NCBI RefSeq assembly: GCF_002017875.1
Contig: NZ_MUFV01000004.1
Location: forward strand, 158,712-222,711
Length of the DNA stretch: 64,000 nt
DNA from: Deinococcus sp. LM3
GTDB taxonomy: Bacteria; Deinococcota; Deinococci; Deinococcales; Deinococcaceae
Direction: 5' to 3'
The position numbers were made by a program, and so were the translations under genes. A model generated the notes under the pieces. It searched no databases, was not told the DNA's origin, and saw nothing but the letters and a program-made list of their open reading frames with translations. Shown here piece after piece: positions 32,787-42,756 of this stretch (position 1 is its first letter; each line of letters opens with the position of its first letter).

Positions 32787-35432
32787 ATGCCAAACCGTCC
32801 ACACATCCTCACCGACCTGCGTAATCCAGCGACCACCGTCGTCTCCCTCGTGGCCGGCAACGGGTATGGCAAATCGACCCATCTGGTCGCCCTCAGCACT
32901 GATCCAGGGCACCTCTACATCCGGTTGAGCGACGCCGACCCTGATCCGATCAGCATCGCCCGGGTCATTGCTCGCGCACTCCCATCTCACCCGGGCAATC
33001 AGCTCCCGTACGAGCTCGCCCGGAGCACCGTGACTGAACGCGCGGCAGCGGCCGCCTTGCGGCATGACCTGAACCTGCACGCCCCCCTCACGCTCCTGCT
33101 CGACGACGCCGAAACGCTGAACAACGACGGCCGCCGCTTCTTCACCAACCTGCTTCCTCAACTCTCTGGCATCCGCTGGATCGTGGCCAGCACCACGCCA
33201 GAGGACTTCCCCACCCGCACCCTGCGCCTACGCAATGTGCCCACTCAACTGATCACAGACCGCGAACTTGCCCTGAGCACGGACGAGATGCGCAACATGG
33301 GCCTGACTGACGCGCAGATGGAATTAACGCAGGGTTGGCCAGCCGCCGTCTCGCTGATCACCCTGGGTGACGACCCCCGCGTGGTCGCGCAGGAGCTGCT
33401 CCTGACCGTGCCAGACACGATCATCCCGTCCCTTCGCCGCGCGAGCCTGCTGCCGACTTGGCGCACCCTTGATCCAGTCAACACCGCCTTAAACCTCACG
33501 GAAGGGTGGCTTGCGACGGCCCTGTCGTATGGCGTGCCCTGTACTCGCCTCGACAGCGACGCGTGGGTGCCGCACCCCATCGTGCGGGAAGAGCTGCGCC
33601 TCCAACTGCGAGTCCTGCCGTCGGAGTACGCCAGCGCCCAACAGGCGATCGCTGGGGCACTCGAAGTGCATCAACCCATGGCGGCCGTCGAGGCATACCT
33701 GGCCAGTGGCGCCGGTACGGAGGCCCGTGCACTCCTCGAGCGGATGCTGCCGACCCTGCGGAGCGCAGAACAGCTGTCGGCGGCCCTCCCGCTCTTCCAG
33801 CGGGCCTCACCTGAACCTGGCTCACCCCTGCACGTCGCATTCGCCCAAGCGTGCTTCGAAGCAGGCGCCCTGGTCCGCGGACTCAGCATGGCCGAACAAG
33901 CCCTTGGGGCCGGCGCCGACCCCGCCAGCACACACGCCTTGATCGGCCAATTCCGGTACCGCACCGGGAACTACGAGCTCGCCGTGCAGCACCTGCAGGC
34001 CGCTATCACCTCCTCCACCCAGGCGCCGCCCTACGCGCTCCTCGCGCAGCTCAGCCTGGTGTACGCGCAGCATGCCCAGCAGCTCACAGGGGACGCTGCT
34101 CGCGAGTACGCGCAGAAAGCGGATGAAGCGGCCTATACCGTCCTGGCGACCGGAGACCTGACAGAGGAGCTGGGCAGCGCCATGGTCCTGGCCCGTGTCG
34201 CCCGTACCCTGGCGTGCGCGGTCCTGGGTGCCCGCCAGGCGGGCCGTGAAAGTGCCCGTCTCGCCCGGGAGGCCGCTGAGGTCCTGACGCCCAGCCTGGA
34301 CGTCCTGACAGCCCTGCACCAGCTGGCCCGGTACTGGGCGGATGACGGCGATCTGGATACCGCGGCCGAGCTCCTCGCCCTGGCCGTGTCCATGGATACG
34401 GCGCAGCGGGATACCGCCCTGCAGGTGGCAGTGACTCGGGCGCGCCTGTACCTGCGGCACGGTGATGCGGATTCCTGCGCGCACTACGCCACGCAGGCCG
34501 CGTCCATCGCGGAAGAGCTGCATCATCAGCCGGCGCTGCGCGAAGCGTTGATCCTGCTGGCTGCCACAGCCGTCCTGCCTGTCGGTGACGCAACGTCCAT
34601 CCGCCTCCAGCGCCTGCGCGACCGTCTGGGCCATGAACGCGACGTCAACACGGCTCTGGCATACCTCGATCAGGCCTTCCTGAACCCCAATCGCCGGGTG
34701 TCCGGCAATCGCCTGCAACTGCCCCTGGAACTGCGCGCTCTCCTGGTGGTCGCCGCGCTGCGGTCGCAGACCCTCGACATCACGCTGTCCAGCGAACTGG
34801 ACTTCCTGTACCGTCGGCTCGGCGCCGGCGTCATCAACAGTTACGGGCAGCTGTTGCAGGTGGCGATTCCCCGCCTGCTGCAGGGGGTGCACAACCGGCA
34901 GAACCTGGAAGTCGCCATCCTCCGGCCCATGCCGGAAATTCGCGTGAACGGGACAGTACTCGACTTGCAGCCCGTCCTGGTGCTGCCCATGATCATCCTC
35001 GCCCAGCGTGGCGAATTGGCCGTCTCAGCCGCGCAGGACGTGTATGCCCCCGACTACCGTGGGAAGCCGGAACAGAATCACTACAAGTTGAAAACCGCGT
35101 TCAAGGCGGCTACGGGTCAGACTGCGCCGCTCGGGTCCGAACGCGGCAGTCTGACGCTCTCCGGCTGGCACGTACGGAGTGATCTGAACGCGCTCAGCGA
35201 GTGTCCATTCCAGGATCTGCTGCGGCTGTACCGCGCCCCGGTGTACGCCCGACACGATCCGACACCCGCCCTGACGGATCTGCGGGATGAAGCCCGGCGG
35301 ATCCTCGCGCAGCGGCTCGCGCAGTGGTCACGAGTCGACCCGGACGCCGCAGAGGCCGCCCGGGTCGAACTGTGCACGCGTGATCCGCTGCTGATCAGCC
35401 TGTCTCATCCAGCGGGTGCGTTGGCACCGTGA
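32787..35432 (+). CDS. STAND/MalT-like regulator with C-terminal winged helix
   Basis: 881 aa. Walker A GNGYGKST (about residues 24-31), Walker B LTLLLDDAE (about 100-108) and a STAND-type arm region. A long TPR-like helical solenoid (about 300-660) follows. The C-terminus (about 705-790: EVAILRPMPEIRVNGTVLDL, QNHYKLKTAFKAATG, LTLSGWHVRSDLNAL) resembles the OmpR-like/SARP winged helix of LAL/BTAD regulators. It would sense a ligand through the solenoid and activate transcription on ATP binding. The target is probably the facing operon through the shared operator gap. It overlaps the convergent gene by 38 nt. Confidence 0.7.
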   Translation: MPNRPHILTDLRNPATTVVSLVAGNGYGKSTHLVALSTDPGHLYIRLSDADPDPISIARVIARALPSHPGNQLPYELARSTVTERAAAAALRHDLNLHAPLTLLLDDAETLNNDGRRFFTNLLPQLSGIRWIVASTTPEDFPTRTLRLRNVPTQLITDRELALSTDEMRNMGLTDAQMELTQGWPAAVSLITLGDDPRVVAQELLLTVPDTIIPSLRRASLLPTWRTLDPVNTALNLTEGWLATALSYGVPCTRLDSDAWVPHPIVREELRLQLRVLPSEYASAQQAIAGALEVHQPMAAVEAYLASGAGTEARALLERMLPTLRSAEQLSAALPLFQRASPEPGSPLHVAFAQACFEAGALVRGLSMAEQALGAGADPASTHALIGQFRYRTGNYELAVQHLQAAITSSTQAPPYALLAQLSLVYAQHAQQLTGDAAREYAQKADEAAYTVLATGDLTEELGSAMVLARVARTLACAVLGARQAGRESARLAREAAEVLTPSLDVLTALHQLARYWADDGDLDTAAELLALAVSMDTAQRDTALQVAVTRARLYLRHGDADSCAHYATQAASIAEELHHQPALREALILLAATAVLPVGDATSIRLQRLRDRLGHERDVNTALAYLDQAFLNPNRRVSGNRLQLPLELRALLVVAALRSQTLDITLSSELDFLYRRLGAGVINSYGQLLQVAIPRLLQGVHNRQNLEVAILRPMPEIRVNGTVLDLQPVLVLPMIILAQRGELAVSAAQDVYAPDYRGKPEQNHYKLKTAFKAATGQTAPLGSERGSLTLSGWHVRSDLNALSECPFQDLLRLYRAPVYARHDPTPALTDLRDEARRILAQRLAQWSRVDPDAAEAARVELCTRDPLLISLSHPAGALAP

Positions 35433-35829
35433 ACCCAGGCGGGGGAATGCGGAAACCCCGCTCAGCTGGAGGATACCGGTGCTGCTCTGGACCCTCCCAC
35501 CACGCGGCCCGAATCGTGGCCTGGATTTCCTGTGCTTCATGGGCCGTCTGGGCCCGTGCGATCACCGTCCAGCGGCCGTAGTCCTCTGGGGTCGCGTACG
35601 CCGTCTCGAACATCGTCCCGTCGTCGGCTTCCTCACAGGTGAAGTACGTGTACAGGTACACGTCCCCACGCAACATCAGGTCGGCAAACCCCACGACCCG
35701 TTCCGCTCGCTTCCAGTACCAGTCGGGAACGTATTCGACTGCGGCCACGGTCCGGTCGGGCATCAGCATGCGTGCCCGGCCGGGCGCGATAGGCCTGGGA
35801 TCCAAGAATGTGAAAACGCGCCCTGCCAT
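35395..35829 (-). CDS. Unknown protein, 144 aa
   Basis: Starts at [20 protein letters not shown] longer frame to 35880 is possible but would run through the start of the divergent gene. Contains [18 protein letters not shown] and [15 protein letters not shown]. No signal peptide or family recognised. The 3' end overlaps the regulator gene. Confidence 0.5.
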   Translation of the reverse strand: MAGRVFTFLDPRPIAPGRARMLMPDRTVAAVEYVPDWYWKRAERVVGFADLMLRGDVYLYTYFTCEEADDGTMFETAYATPEDYGRWTVIARAQTAHEAQEIQATIRAAWWEGPEQHRYPPAERGFRIPPPGFTVPTHPLDETG

Positions 35830-35833
35830 TTCG

Positions 35834-35857
35834 ATCACCCCTATACCGATGAAACTC
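35834..35857 (+). promoter_or_regulatory. GTCACCCC-N10-ACGSTS element, copy 7
   Basis: Box 1 ATCACCCC at 35834-35841, box 2 AAACTC at 35852-35857, 6 nt to the ATG at 35864. Weaker match than most. Confidence 0.5.
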
Positions 35858-35863
35858 TCCGGT

Positions 35864-36463
35864 ATGACATCAAACCGCATTGCTGCCCTCCTGTTCTGGG
35901 CAACGGTCACTCATCTTACGATGGGCGGGGGAGCTGTGGCACAGCATGTGCCCGTTAGGTACGTGTCCCAGCCGTCTGGGTACGTGTTGCAGGGCATGCC
36001 CTTGGTACGCCAGACCTTCAACGCCTGTGGTCCTGCCAGTATCACGCAGGTCCTCGAGTACTACGGGATTCGGGTGACACAGGCGGCCGTCTCTGCTCAG
36101 ACCCGCCCTACGTCCCGCTCGTATATGACCGCGCGCGCGATCGTTGATTACGCCCCACAAGTTGGGATGGAGGCGCGCCTGTTCCGTGGTGGCAGTGTTC
36201 AAACCGTTCGCTCGGCCATCCGGAATGGACTGCCGCTGATCGTCCTGCAGACGCAGATGATCGCCGGGCGCAGCATCCCGCACTGGCGGGTTGCATCCGG
36301 ATTCGACGACGCCCGCCGTCTGGTGTACCTCATGGATCCCCTGCTGGGGTACGTCACCATGCCCTACGCAGATTTCGAACGGGTCTGGGCGGATCATCAG
36401 GGCACCTTCGCGGTCCTGTACCCCCCCGCCCTGCGGGACGTGGTGCGCCGCGCCATCGGCTGA
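35864..36463 (+). CDS. Secreted C39-like cysteine peptidase
   Basis: 199 aa starting [18 protein letters not shown]; signal peptide to about GGGAVAQ (23). [19 protein letters not shown] (about 49-67) holds the oxyanion Gln and catalytic Cys of papain-like C39 domains. [25 protein letters not shown] (about 140-164) supplies the His and Asp. C39 enzymes cut double-glycine leaders, but free-standing secreted forms also occur. Start set by the upstream element. It converges with a prepilin-like gene 8 nt away. Confidence 0.75.
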   Translation: MTSNRIAALLFWATVTHLTMGGGAVAQHVPVRYVSQPSGYVLQGMPLVRQTFNACGPASITQVLEYYGIRVTQAAVSAQTRPTSRSYMTARAIVDYAPQVGMEARLFRGGSVQTVRSAIRNGLPLIVLQTQMIAGRSIPHWRVASGFDDARRLVYLMDPLLGYVTMPYADFERVWADHQGTFAVLYPPALRDVVRRAIG

Positions 36464-36471
36464 GGAGCGGA

Positions 36472-37887
36472 TCATTGGTCCACCGTGACCGTGGCTGCGC
36501 GCCACCGTGCAGCCAGCCGGGGCACACCGACTGGCGCGAGGCCCGTGCGGGCTCTGGCATCGCCCTGGATGTACAGCTGCGCGTTGACCCCGGTCGGTGC
36601 ACCGATCAGCGATCCGAACAGGGTTAACGGGGCTGTCACGAGGAACTGATCCGTGATGACTGTCGCGTGGGTCCGCACGGTGCGAGTCGTCACGGTCACC
36701 CTGGAGGCCTGAATGGACAGGGCGTCCGTGGACAGGTCTGACGTGCAGGAGTCGACTGAGCAACTGGTCTGCGTGTACGTGAGGTTCCCGTCCACCTTCG
36801 CGGCCCCCGTCACGACGAGGCTCAGTGAGCGCGCCACGCTCGGCGCGTCAGGGTTGACGGGACGGATCACCACCTCCGACCCTGCGGGCGTGATGCCGAT
36901 CGCGCCGGTCCACCCTGAGATGAGGGTGGCGTTCCGCACGCTCCCTTCCTGTAGGTCGCCGTCTGTCGTCCCGAGGTACGTCGTGCACGCGAAGAACGAC
37001 ACGCAAGCTCGGATGTACTGCTCACCACTTGCCAGGACACCGAGGTCGACGGTGTTGGCCACGATCGTGAGGCCTGACAGGCTGGGTGTGGTCATCCCGG
37101 CCGTCTCTCCCGCTTGGCCGACGCTGAGGGCACCGGTGAGGTCAGCCGGGTGAGCGGGCGTGGGGACGATGGACATGACATTGGTGCGGGTGTCGGCGAG
37201 ATTGACTTCAGCGGCGCCGACACATCCGGCCGTGACGACCTGACAGTTGCTGGTGCTGAGGGCTCCACTGAGATCCACCGTACCTCGCAGCGTCAGTCGG
37301 CCATCCACGTGCGCGTCTCCCTGGATGCGGACGCGCGAATCGAGCGTGGTGTCGCCGGCGCTCAGCAGGGCGTACGCGCTGGCAGGGGGCGCACCATAGC
37401 GCGCGTTGAGTGTGCCTCGGCGAACGGTGGGGCGACTCGGCGGTCCTGCCACGAGGAAGAATTCGGCCTCCATGGCCCATAGGTTCGTGCCCGTGCTTTT
37501 CAACTGGAGGGTTGGAGCTGTCTGTCCTTCGGGCAGCCCCGTACCGCACGCCGTGGAGGAGAAGTAGATCCGAATCTGGCTTCCACTCCCGTCGATGTTC
37601 CGGGTGCACCACTCGTCGACCTGGCGTTGCAACTGGCTTTGGAGTTCTCCGGTCGCATGTGAACTCGCGGCTGGTAGGGACCGGAGGAGTGTGCCTGCAT
37701 TGGCTTCCAGGAGGCGTTGACCGTAGGTCAGGGTGTTCTGTTCCTGGATGCGAATGAGGGTGCCCCGCGCGACGGCGCGTGCGGTCCGGTCGCTGGTGTT
37801 GGCGGATTGCAGCATGGCGCCGCTGACGGCGGCCAGGATCACAAGGACGATCAGGACCCAGATGAGGGTAAAGCCTCTCGGTTGCAT
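36472..37887 (-). CDS. Prepilin-like protein with large C-terminal domain
   Basis: 471 aa from ATG 37887. The type III signal RGFTLIWVLIVLVILAAVSG has Gly before Phe as a PilD cleavage site. Position 5 of the mature chain is Trp, not the usual Glu. The passenger is beta-rich with paired Cys, like adhesive minor pilins of the PilX/ComZ type. Promoter-like element exactly 21 nt upstream. Confidence 0.7.
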   Translation of the reverse strand: MQPRGFTLIWVLIVLVILAAVSGAMLQSANTSDRTARAVARGTLIRIQEQNTLTYGQRLLEANAGTLLRSLPAASSHATGELQSQLQRQVDEWCTRNIDGSGSQIRIYFSSTACGTGLPEGQTAPTLQLKSTGTNLWAMEAEFFLVAGPPSRPTVRRGTLNARYGAPPASAYALLSAGDTTLDSRVRIQGDAHVDGRLTLRGTVDLSGALSTSNCQVVTAGCVGAAEVNLADTRTNVMSIVPTPAHPADLTGALSVGQAGETAGMTTPSLSGLTIVANTVDLGVLASGEQYIRACVSFFACTTYLGTTDGDLQEGSVRNATLISGWTGAIGITPAGSEVVIRPVNPDAPSVARSLSLVVTGAAKVDGNLTYTQTSCSVDSCTSDLSTDALSIQASRVTVTTRTVRTHATVITDQFLVTAPLTLFGSLIGAPTGVNAQLYIQGDARARTGLAPVGVPRLAARWRAATVTVDQ

Positions 37888-37892
37888 GCCGT

Positions 37893-37916
37893 CAGCGTGG
37901 CGTGCGTGGGGGTGGC
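37893..37916 (-). promoter_or_regulatory. GTCACCCC-N10-ACGSTS element, copy 8
   Basis: Box 1 GCCACCCC at 37909-37916, box 2 ACGCTG at 37893-37898, 5 nt to the ATG at 37887. Confidence 0.65.
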
Positions 37917-37921
37917 GACAC

Positions 37922-38926
37922 TCATGGTGTGGTGTGCTGAGATGCCGTCGGGCGCGACGAGCTGGCCGGGTGCAACGGGTAGTACGCGACGGGCCAGTTC
38001 TGGCTGGTCCGGTGTGTACAGGGCAAGAGATCACGCGGGACGGCCGCGAGGGCCAGGGCAAGATGCCGGGCCTCCTGAGCGCCCCATTGGCCCTGGCTGA
38101 CCGCCTGATAGTGAACGGTTGATCCGTCCGTGGCCCTGCCGTCCGGCTGGATGCGCTGAGTGGTCTGCCAACCCAGTTGCCAGGACGTCGTCCTCGTCAG
38201 GTAGGTGATGCTCCGGAGCGCACCACGCTCCTCCATGGTCTGCTGTACGCCGGGTCGGGGCAGATCTAGGACGAGGACCACCTCGCCGATTGACGCTTCC
38301 GGGTGGGAGAGGTGGACGACAGTGGCGTTGTGATGCCCAGCCGGTACCTGTGCGTCCCACAGGATCGGGGTGGTGTGGGCACTCTGGCGGCGGCCGCGGA
38401 TATCAGTGATCAGCAACCGCACGTGGGGCGGCAGCATGATCGGTATTGGTGCGGCGTACAGACAGGCCTCCAGGCCATCCCAGTAACCATCCTGGGGAAC
38501 GTGGAGTGGGTACTGCGCCTGCATGTATGCGGCACTGTGAGCATCGCAGTGCGCCGAGAGGTCGTGCTGGTTCAGGACCTGCTCTGCCGGGCCGTACCAC
38601 ACGCCCTGGGAAGTCAGGATGGGTTGAGAGAGGCGAACCTGCGGTCGTCCGCCCGCGCGATCCACGACCCAGGCGAGACGGGCTGCATCGATGGTCTGTC
38701 GGAGCAGCTGCTCGGCGAGCGGGGATGCTGTCGGAGAATCGCGCGTCATGAGGTCAGCTACGGCCGCACCGACGACAGCGCGGTAGAGGAGGCCATTGTG
38801 CAGGGTGCTGAGCGCGTACCGCTCCTGCAGATGCTGATTCAGGAGGGCGAGATCCTGCTGGCCGGGTTTGGGCGAGAAGGCCGCACTGTTCGGTCGGAGT
38901 GTGAGCGTACCCGCAGCGATATCCAT
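37922..38926 (-). CDS. Unknown protein, 334 aa
   Basis: Starts MDIAAGTLTLRPNSAAF; the ATG at 38926 was chosen for the element 22 nt upstream. No signal peptide or membrane segment. Mixed alpha/beta, with IPIMLPPHVRLLITDIRGRR and IGEVVLVLDLPRPG. It sits between two envelope genes in the pilin region, so an assembly or cytoplasmic accessory role is possible. Not recognised. Confidence 0.6.
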   Translation of the reverse strand: MDIAAGTLTLRPNSAAFSPKPGQQDLALLNQHLQERYALSTLHNGLLYRAVVGAAVADLMTRDSPTASPLAEQLLRQTIDAARLAWVVDRAGGRPQVRLSQPILTSQGVWYGPAEQVLNQHDLSAHCDAHSAAYMQAQYPLHVPQDGYWDGLEACLYAAPIPIMLPPHVRLLITDIRGRRQSAHTTPILWDAQVPAGHHNATVVHLSHPEASIGEVVLVLDLPRPGVQQTMEERGALRSITYLTRTTSWQLGWQTTQRIQPDGRATDGSTVHYQAVSQGQWGAQEARHLALALAAVPRDLLPCTHRTSQNWPVAYYPLHPASSSRPTASQHTTP

Positions 38927-38932
38927 GGTGTC

Positions 38933-38956
38933 CACCGTCCCATGCCGGGGGGTGAC
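38933..38956 (-). promoter_or_regulatory. GTCACCCC-N10-ACGSTS element, copy 9
   Basis: Box 1 at 38949-38956, box 2 ACGGTG at 38933-38938, 6 nt to the ATG at 38926. The N10 ends in CATGGG, as in copy 12. Confidence 0.65.
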
Positions 38957-38988
38957 CACGTTTGTGTGGTGCCGTTTGTGGGAGATCA

Positions 38989-39861
38989 CTAACGCAGATT
39001 GAGCTTGGCTGCCCGGTACTGCACGAAGGTGGCACTGCCCGGCAGCACCGTCCTGTCATTGAAGACGGGTTCGCTATAGACACGCAGATCCAGATCTGCT
39101 GCTCCCGCGGGGGCCTGAGTCAGAGGCACGGTCGCCGGGAATGCGGCGACGTTCAACCATTGCTCGTGCACCACCGCTCCCTGCCGGATCAGCCGTGCCG
39201 AGACCGTCGTCGCTGCGGGCAGAGTCCCGGTGAGCTGTAGCGCTCGCCCCTGCACGGAGCCCCTCACGCCCTGCACCAGACTGGCCGTCGCCGGCACAAT
39301 GCCACCCGTGCTGAAGGCTGCCGCGAGGGCCACGTCGGCCGCTCTCACCTCAATGGTGACCGGCCCGGTCACCGGCAACGTCGACGCGAAAGCACTCATG
39401 CCGCCCAGCTGGAAGGGCGTGACCTGCAGGGGTTTCCCAATCACCTGGTCCCCCTTCTTCAGCGTGATCGTCATCTTCTCGGGACCTTTCCCGCTCGTGG
39501 TTCGGGCACGCACCACGACGAACGGATGCAGGCCTGGCGCTGAGGTGCCGGGCAGGAGTGTGCCCAGGCCAGGCATCACCTCCACCCCGTGCGTCCGGAC
39601 ATTCGCCTGGGCCTGTGTCACGCCCTCCTTCGCGGTGAGCGTTACGACCGTGCCGGTCGGCGTCAGACGTTTGACGATCAACGCGCCCCCACTCACCTCG
39701 ATCACGTCGGGGGCATTGCTGGCGACCGTAGCTGAGCGACTATCCAGGATGGTCGTCAGGGGAATACGACGGCCGACTTCGAGACTCTCGGGCAGACGGA
39801 TCGTGAGGGCGTGTGCGGTGCAACTCAGGGCCAAAGCGGCCGCCAGGATATGCTTGTGCAT
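38989..39861 (-). CDS. Secreted beta-rich protein, 290 aa
   Basis: Signal peptide MHKHILAAALALSCTAHA (1-18). The first mature domain (about 20-95: LTIRLPESLEVGRRIPLTTI, SATVASNAPDVIEVSGG) resembles a bacterial Ig-like (Big_2) fold, followed by further beta domains. Probably periplasmic or surface-exposed, working with the neighbouring pilins. Confidence 0.6.
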   Translation of the reverse strand: MHKHILAAALALSCTAHALTIRLPESLEVGRRIPLTTILDSRSATVASNAPDVIEVSGGALIVKRLTPTGTVVTLTAKEGVTQAQANVRTHGVEVMPGLGTLLPGTSAPGLHPFVVVRARTTSGKGPEKMTITLKKGDQVIGKPLQVTPFQLGGMSAFASTLPVTGPVTIEVRAADVALAAAFSTGGIVPATASLVQGVRGSVQGRALQLTGTLPAATTVSARLIRQGAVVHEQWLNVAAFPATVPLTQAPAGAADLDLRVYSEPVFNDRTVLPGSATFVQYRAAKLNLR

Positions 39862-39866
39862 TTCTT

Positions 39867-39890
39867 GACCCTAGCCGGCATAGGGGTGAC
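39867..39890 (-). promoter_or_regulatory. GTCACCCC-N10-ACGSTS element, copy 10
   Basis: Box 1 at 39883-39890, box 2 AGGGTC at 39867-39872 (weak), 5 nt to the ATG at 39861. Confidence 0.6.
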
Positions 39891-39907
39891 CACAACGAGC
39901 ACGAAAA

Positions 39908-39928
39908 AAGGCCCCACAACGGGGCCTT
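39908..39928 (-). terminator. Rho-independent terminator
   Basis: 8-bp stem AAGGCCCC/GGGGCCTT with a 5-nt loop, followed on the minus strand by TTTT. It ends the CAP-domain lipoprotein gene. Confidence 0.85.
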
Positions 39929-39942
39929 GAAACGCAACAGGC

Positions 39943-40704
39943 TCAAAAGAACATCATGGTCCAGCTGTGCCCCCACCGGTTTGCAGCGGTGTTCGGTTCA
40001 GCGTACGCGTATCCGGCGCCCATGAACTTTGCGTTTGCGGACATCAGAATCGCACAGTGTGGGGCGCTGGCCATCCAAGCACGCAGCACTGCGTCGGCAG
40101 TGGGTCTGGTGCGCCCGGTAGCTACGATTTCTCCCGGACCGAAGTTGAGGGCGGGTACAGAAAATTCCTCGTACGCTCGGTCCTTGCGGGCACGGGGAGA
40201 CGCTCCGTAGAAGAACGTCGAGTCGGTCTGAAGCTCGTCGTGACCGTCGTAGCTCACTTCTGCGACGTATGTGCTGTGCTTCCGCGCCGCGTAGGACAGG
40301 AGGCCTTGATATGTGAGTGGCTGGAGCTCATTTGCTCGGAAGGTACCCTCAGCGCAGGTTTTCGCTATTGCGGGTTGGCCGTTGAGCGTTCCTTTTGTGC
40401 GGAGCTCGTTGGCGAGTGTCATCACTTCGACTTCCTGTGTACTCGGACTGACTCGAACTGTGCCGATCACAGTCCCGTCCCCGCTGCCTACGGCAGCGCC
40501 GGCCACCGGAATAAACACCGTTGTGGGCGCTGGCGGTGGCGTAGGAGTTGGAGTGGGCGGAACGGGTTCCGGGGTGGGTGTGGGAGTTGGTGTGCTGGGT
40601 TCAGGGATATTGGTGGTGGGGGGCGGTGGGGTGGTGGGGGTCGTACCTCCACAGGAGGCGAGCAGGGCGCTCAGAAGGATCACAGATGCAGCAAGACGTT
40701 TCAT
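39943..40704 (-). CDS. CAP/SCP-domain lipoprotein
   Basis: 253 aa. Lipobox in MKRLAASVILLSALLASCGG (Cys 18), then a Pro/Thr-rich spacer (about 25-65). The CAP domain (about 110-250) shows RKHSTYVAEV, YDGHDEL, TADAVLRAWMASAPHCAIL and MGAGYAYA...WGHSWTMMF, the motifs of secreted SCP/PR1-like proteins. AGGAG precedes the ATG. CAP proteins are extracellular; their substrate here is unknown. Confidence 0.75.
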   Translation of the reverse strand: MKRLAASVILLSALLASCGGTTPTTPPPPTTNIPEPSTPTPTPTPEPVPPTPTPTPPPAPTTVFIPVAGAAVGSGDGTVIGTVRVSPSTQEVEVMTLANELRTKGTLNGQPAIAKTCAEGTFRANELQPLTYQGLLSYAARKHSTYVAEVSYDGHDELQTDSTFFYGASPRARKDRAYEEFSVPALNFGPGEIVATGRTRPTADAVLRAWMASAPHCAILMSANAKFMGAGYAYAEPNTAANRWGHSWTMMFF

Positions 40705-40752
40705 GGTGGCTCCTAGTGGCGGACGTGGCGCCTGAGCGTGTGTGTGAGAGAA

Positions 40753-40821
40753 AGGAGAGGACTTGGCGGTACTCACGTTTGGGCGTCGTGGGCCACTGGA
40801 GTGCCAGCCAAATCCTCTCCT
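40753..40821 (-). terminator. Long inverted repeat between pilin-like and CAP genes
   Basis: 15-nt arms AGGAGAGGACTTGGC (40753-40767) and GCCAAATCCTCTCCT (40807-40821) with one mismatch, followed on the minus strand by TTCTCTC. A weak terminator for 40872-42662 or an upstream leader structure. Confidence 0.5.
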
Positions 40822-40871
40822 CTTAAAGAGCAATACCGGGGGCTCTTGTCAAGCGATAGTGATGACTAGTG

Positions 40872-42662
40872 TTAAAAACCACACGATCCATCACCATGTC
40901 CGTCGTAGAAGCACTGGGGTGGCCCACCGCCACCACCGCCACCACCGCCGCCGGAAGGTGGCGGAGTTGGTGTCGGACTCGGCTCTGGTGATGGTGTGGG
41001 TGTGGGACTCGGCGTAGGTGTGGGTGTAGGTGTGGGGCTCGGACTACTCGGTGGTGGGGTGACCGGTGTCGGCACTACAGGTGGATCAGGTGGATCCCTC
41101 GGTTCGCTAGCTCCGAGTCCGTAGTTCAACGTGACGTATTGCGTTCCACCCGCCGGAAGGGTCGCGACGACGTTGGTTGTGGCGTACGTCAGCCAATTGC
41201 TGCCATACACGACGTAGTTGCCTGCTGCAAGGCCCGAGAAGGTAACGGTTCCACTGCCTGATGTTTGCTTCGACGTCGCGCCGTTCGCAAGGTAGTAGTA
41301 GGTGATGTCGGCCATGCCTCCGGTCGGGAGGCCGATCACGTTGACGACCAACGTTCCGCCAGTCGGCGCGGTGTAGTTCACGGGGAGCGTGACGTTGCCG
41401 TTATTGGTGACGGTGATCGAGGAGGGGACGGTCGGTGTGTAGGTGACGCCACTGATGGTGACGGCGGGTGCGGACACGCTGTACGTTCCGGCGGCGACGC
41501 TGATGGCCGTGCTGCCGTTCGAGACGCTGATGGTCTGTGCGTCGGGGCCAGTCAGGGTGATGGTGCCCTGGCCGCCGGCGGGGAGGCCAGTGACGTTGGC
41601 GGTGATGGTGCCCCGGGCTTCGCGGTACGTGGTGGCCATGTAGATCTGGCCCCAGGTGTTCAGGAGTGTGGCGGGTGACCCGCGGACTTCTGGGACGTAC
41701 GTGCGGCCGCCCGCGCTGACCTGCCGTGCGGTCATGGCGTACGTGCCGCGCTGGACGGGCTGGTAGCTCTGGCTGGACGTGGGGCGCTGTCCGTTGACGG
41801 CGGCGTCCGGGCCGCTCAGGCTCACGTCGGGTGTGGCGCCGGTGGGGAGGCCGGAGATGGTGACGTTCAGGCGGCCTTCGTTCGGGGTGATGGCGGCCGA
41901 TTCGGTGCATCCCAGCATGCGGCGGATCCTAGACACCTGGAGGGGCACAGCGGCTGCGCGATCAGCTCGGGGATCGACACTGACTGGGACGAGGCCGACG
42001 AGTGTGCCAGCGGCTACGCGGTTCGCAGGAGCGCCTGCTGGGTCACGGATGAGGCGGCCGGACGGGGTCTCCTCGTACAGGTACGAGAACGAGACACCTT
42101 CACTGCTGCCCAGGCTGCTCGTGACGCCGTTGGTGGTGCGGCGGATGGTGCCGTCCTGGAGGGCCAGGGTGAGCGTGCGCGCCGGGTAGGCCACGACCGT
42201 GCCAGTGGTCGGCAGGCCTGGCTGGCAGTCGAGCGTGAATACGCCCGTGCTCGGCATGGCTGTCACGGTTGCGACCTTGCTGATGCCGGATGAGGTGACG
42301 AGCAGGACCTGACTACCTACAGTGGCCCGCAGGCCGGGCACGTAGATGGTCGAGGCCGTGGCGAAGTCTCGCTGGAGGGGCACGGTGGTTGAAGCGCCCG
42401 TCGTGAACACGGCGGTGAGTGTGGAGCTGGTGCCCGTGGTGAAGCCGGCGAAGCCCCCGTCGTTGAATTGCTCGACGAGGATCTGGGTGACGGCACTCAC
42501 GCGGGTCGTGGCGCGCACTGTTTGGGCCTGTTCGGCGGAGGTACTGGTCGCGCGAGGGATGATGGCGACGACGAAGCCCACGACTAGGACAGCGATCGTG
42601 ACGGCAACCAGGACCTCGATGAGGGTGAAGCCGCGTATGGGTGGGGGGGTGGATTTGATCAT
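40872..42662 (-). CDS. Prepilin-like protein with beta repeats and Gly-rich tail
   Basis: 596 aa. Type III signal IRGFTLIEVLVAVTIAVLVV (about 9-28) with the PilD site G/FTLIE. The passenger has repeated modules of about 85 residues, each with a GLPTGG/GLPAGG turn and YTVTAP-type strands. A Pro/Ser/Thr stalk and a run of about ten Gly precede CFYDGHGDGSCGF. Probably a surface-displayed minor pilin or adhesin. Confidence 0.7.
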   Translation of the reverse strand: MIKSTPPPIRGFTLIEVLVAVTIAVLVVGFVVAIIPRATSTSAEQAQTVRATTRVSAVTQILVEQFNDGGFAGFTTGTSSTLTAVFTTGASTTVPLQRDFATASTIYVPGLRATVGSQVLLVTSSGISKVATVTAMPSTGVFTLDCQPGLPTTGTVVAYPARTLTLALQDGTIRRTTNGVTSSLGSSEGVSFSYLYEETPSGRLIRDPAGAPANRVAAGTLVGLVPVSVDPRADRAAAVPLQVSRIRRMLGCTESAAITPNEGRLNVTISGLPTGATPDVSLSGPDAAVNGQRPTSSQSYQPVQRGTYAMTARQVSAGGRTYVPEVRGSPATLLNTWGQIYMATTYREARGTITANVTGLPAGGQGTITLTGPDAQTISVSNGSTAISVAAGTYSVSAPAVTISGVTYTPTVPSSITVTNNGNVTLPVNYTAPTGGTLVVNVIGLPTGGMADITYYYLANGATSKQTSGSGTVTFSGLAAGNYVVYGSNWLTYATTNVVATLPAGGTQYVTLNYGLGASEPRDPPDPPVVPTPVTPPPSSPSPTPTPTPTPSPTPTPSPEPSPTPTPPPSGGGGGGGGGGPPQCFYDGHGDGSCGF

Positions 42663-42756
42663 GATGACTCCTCAGGTGGTGTGACGGGGGCCGGATGGTG
42701 GATGGGGGGACCAGTGGTAAACGGTGGCACCCATCTGCGACGGGTGTGGGGGCGGG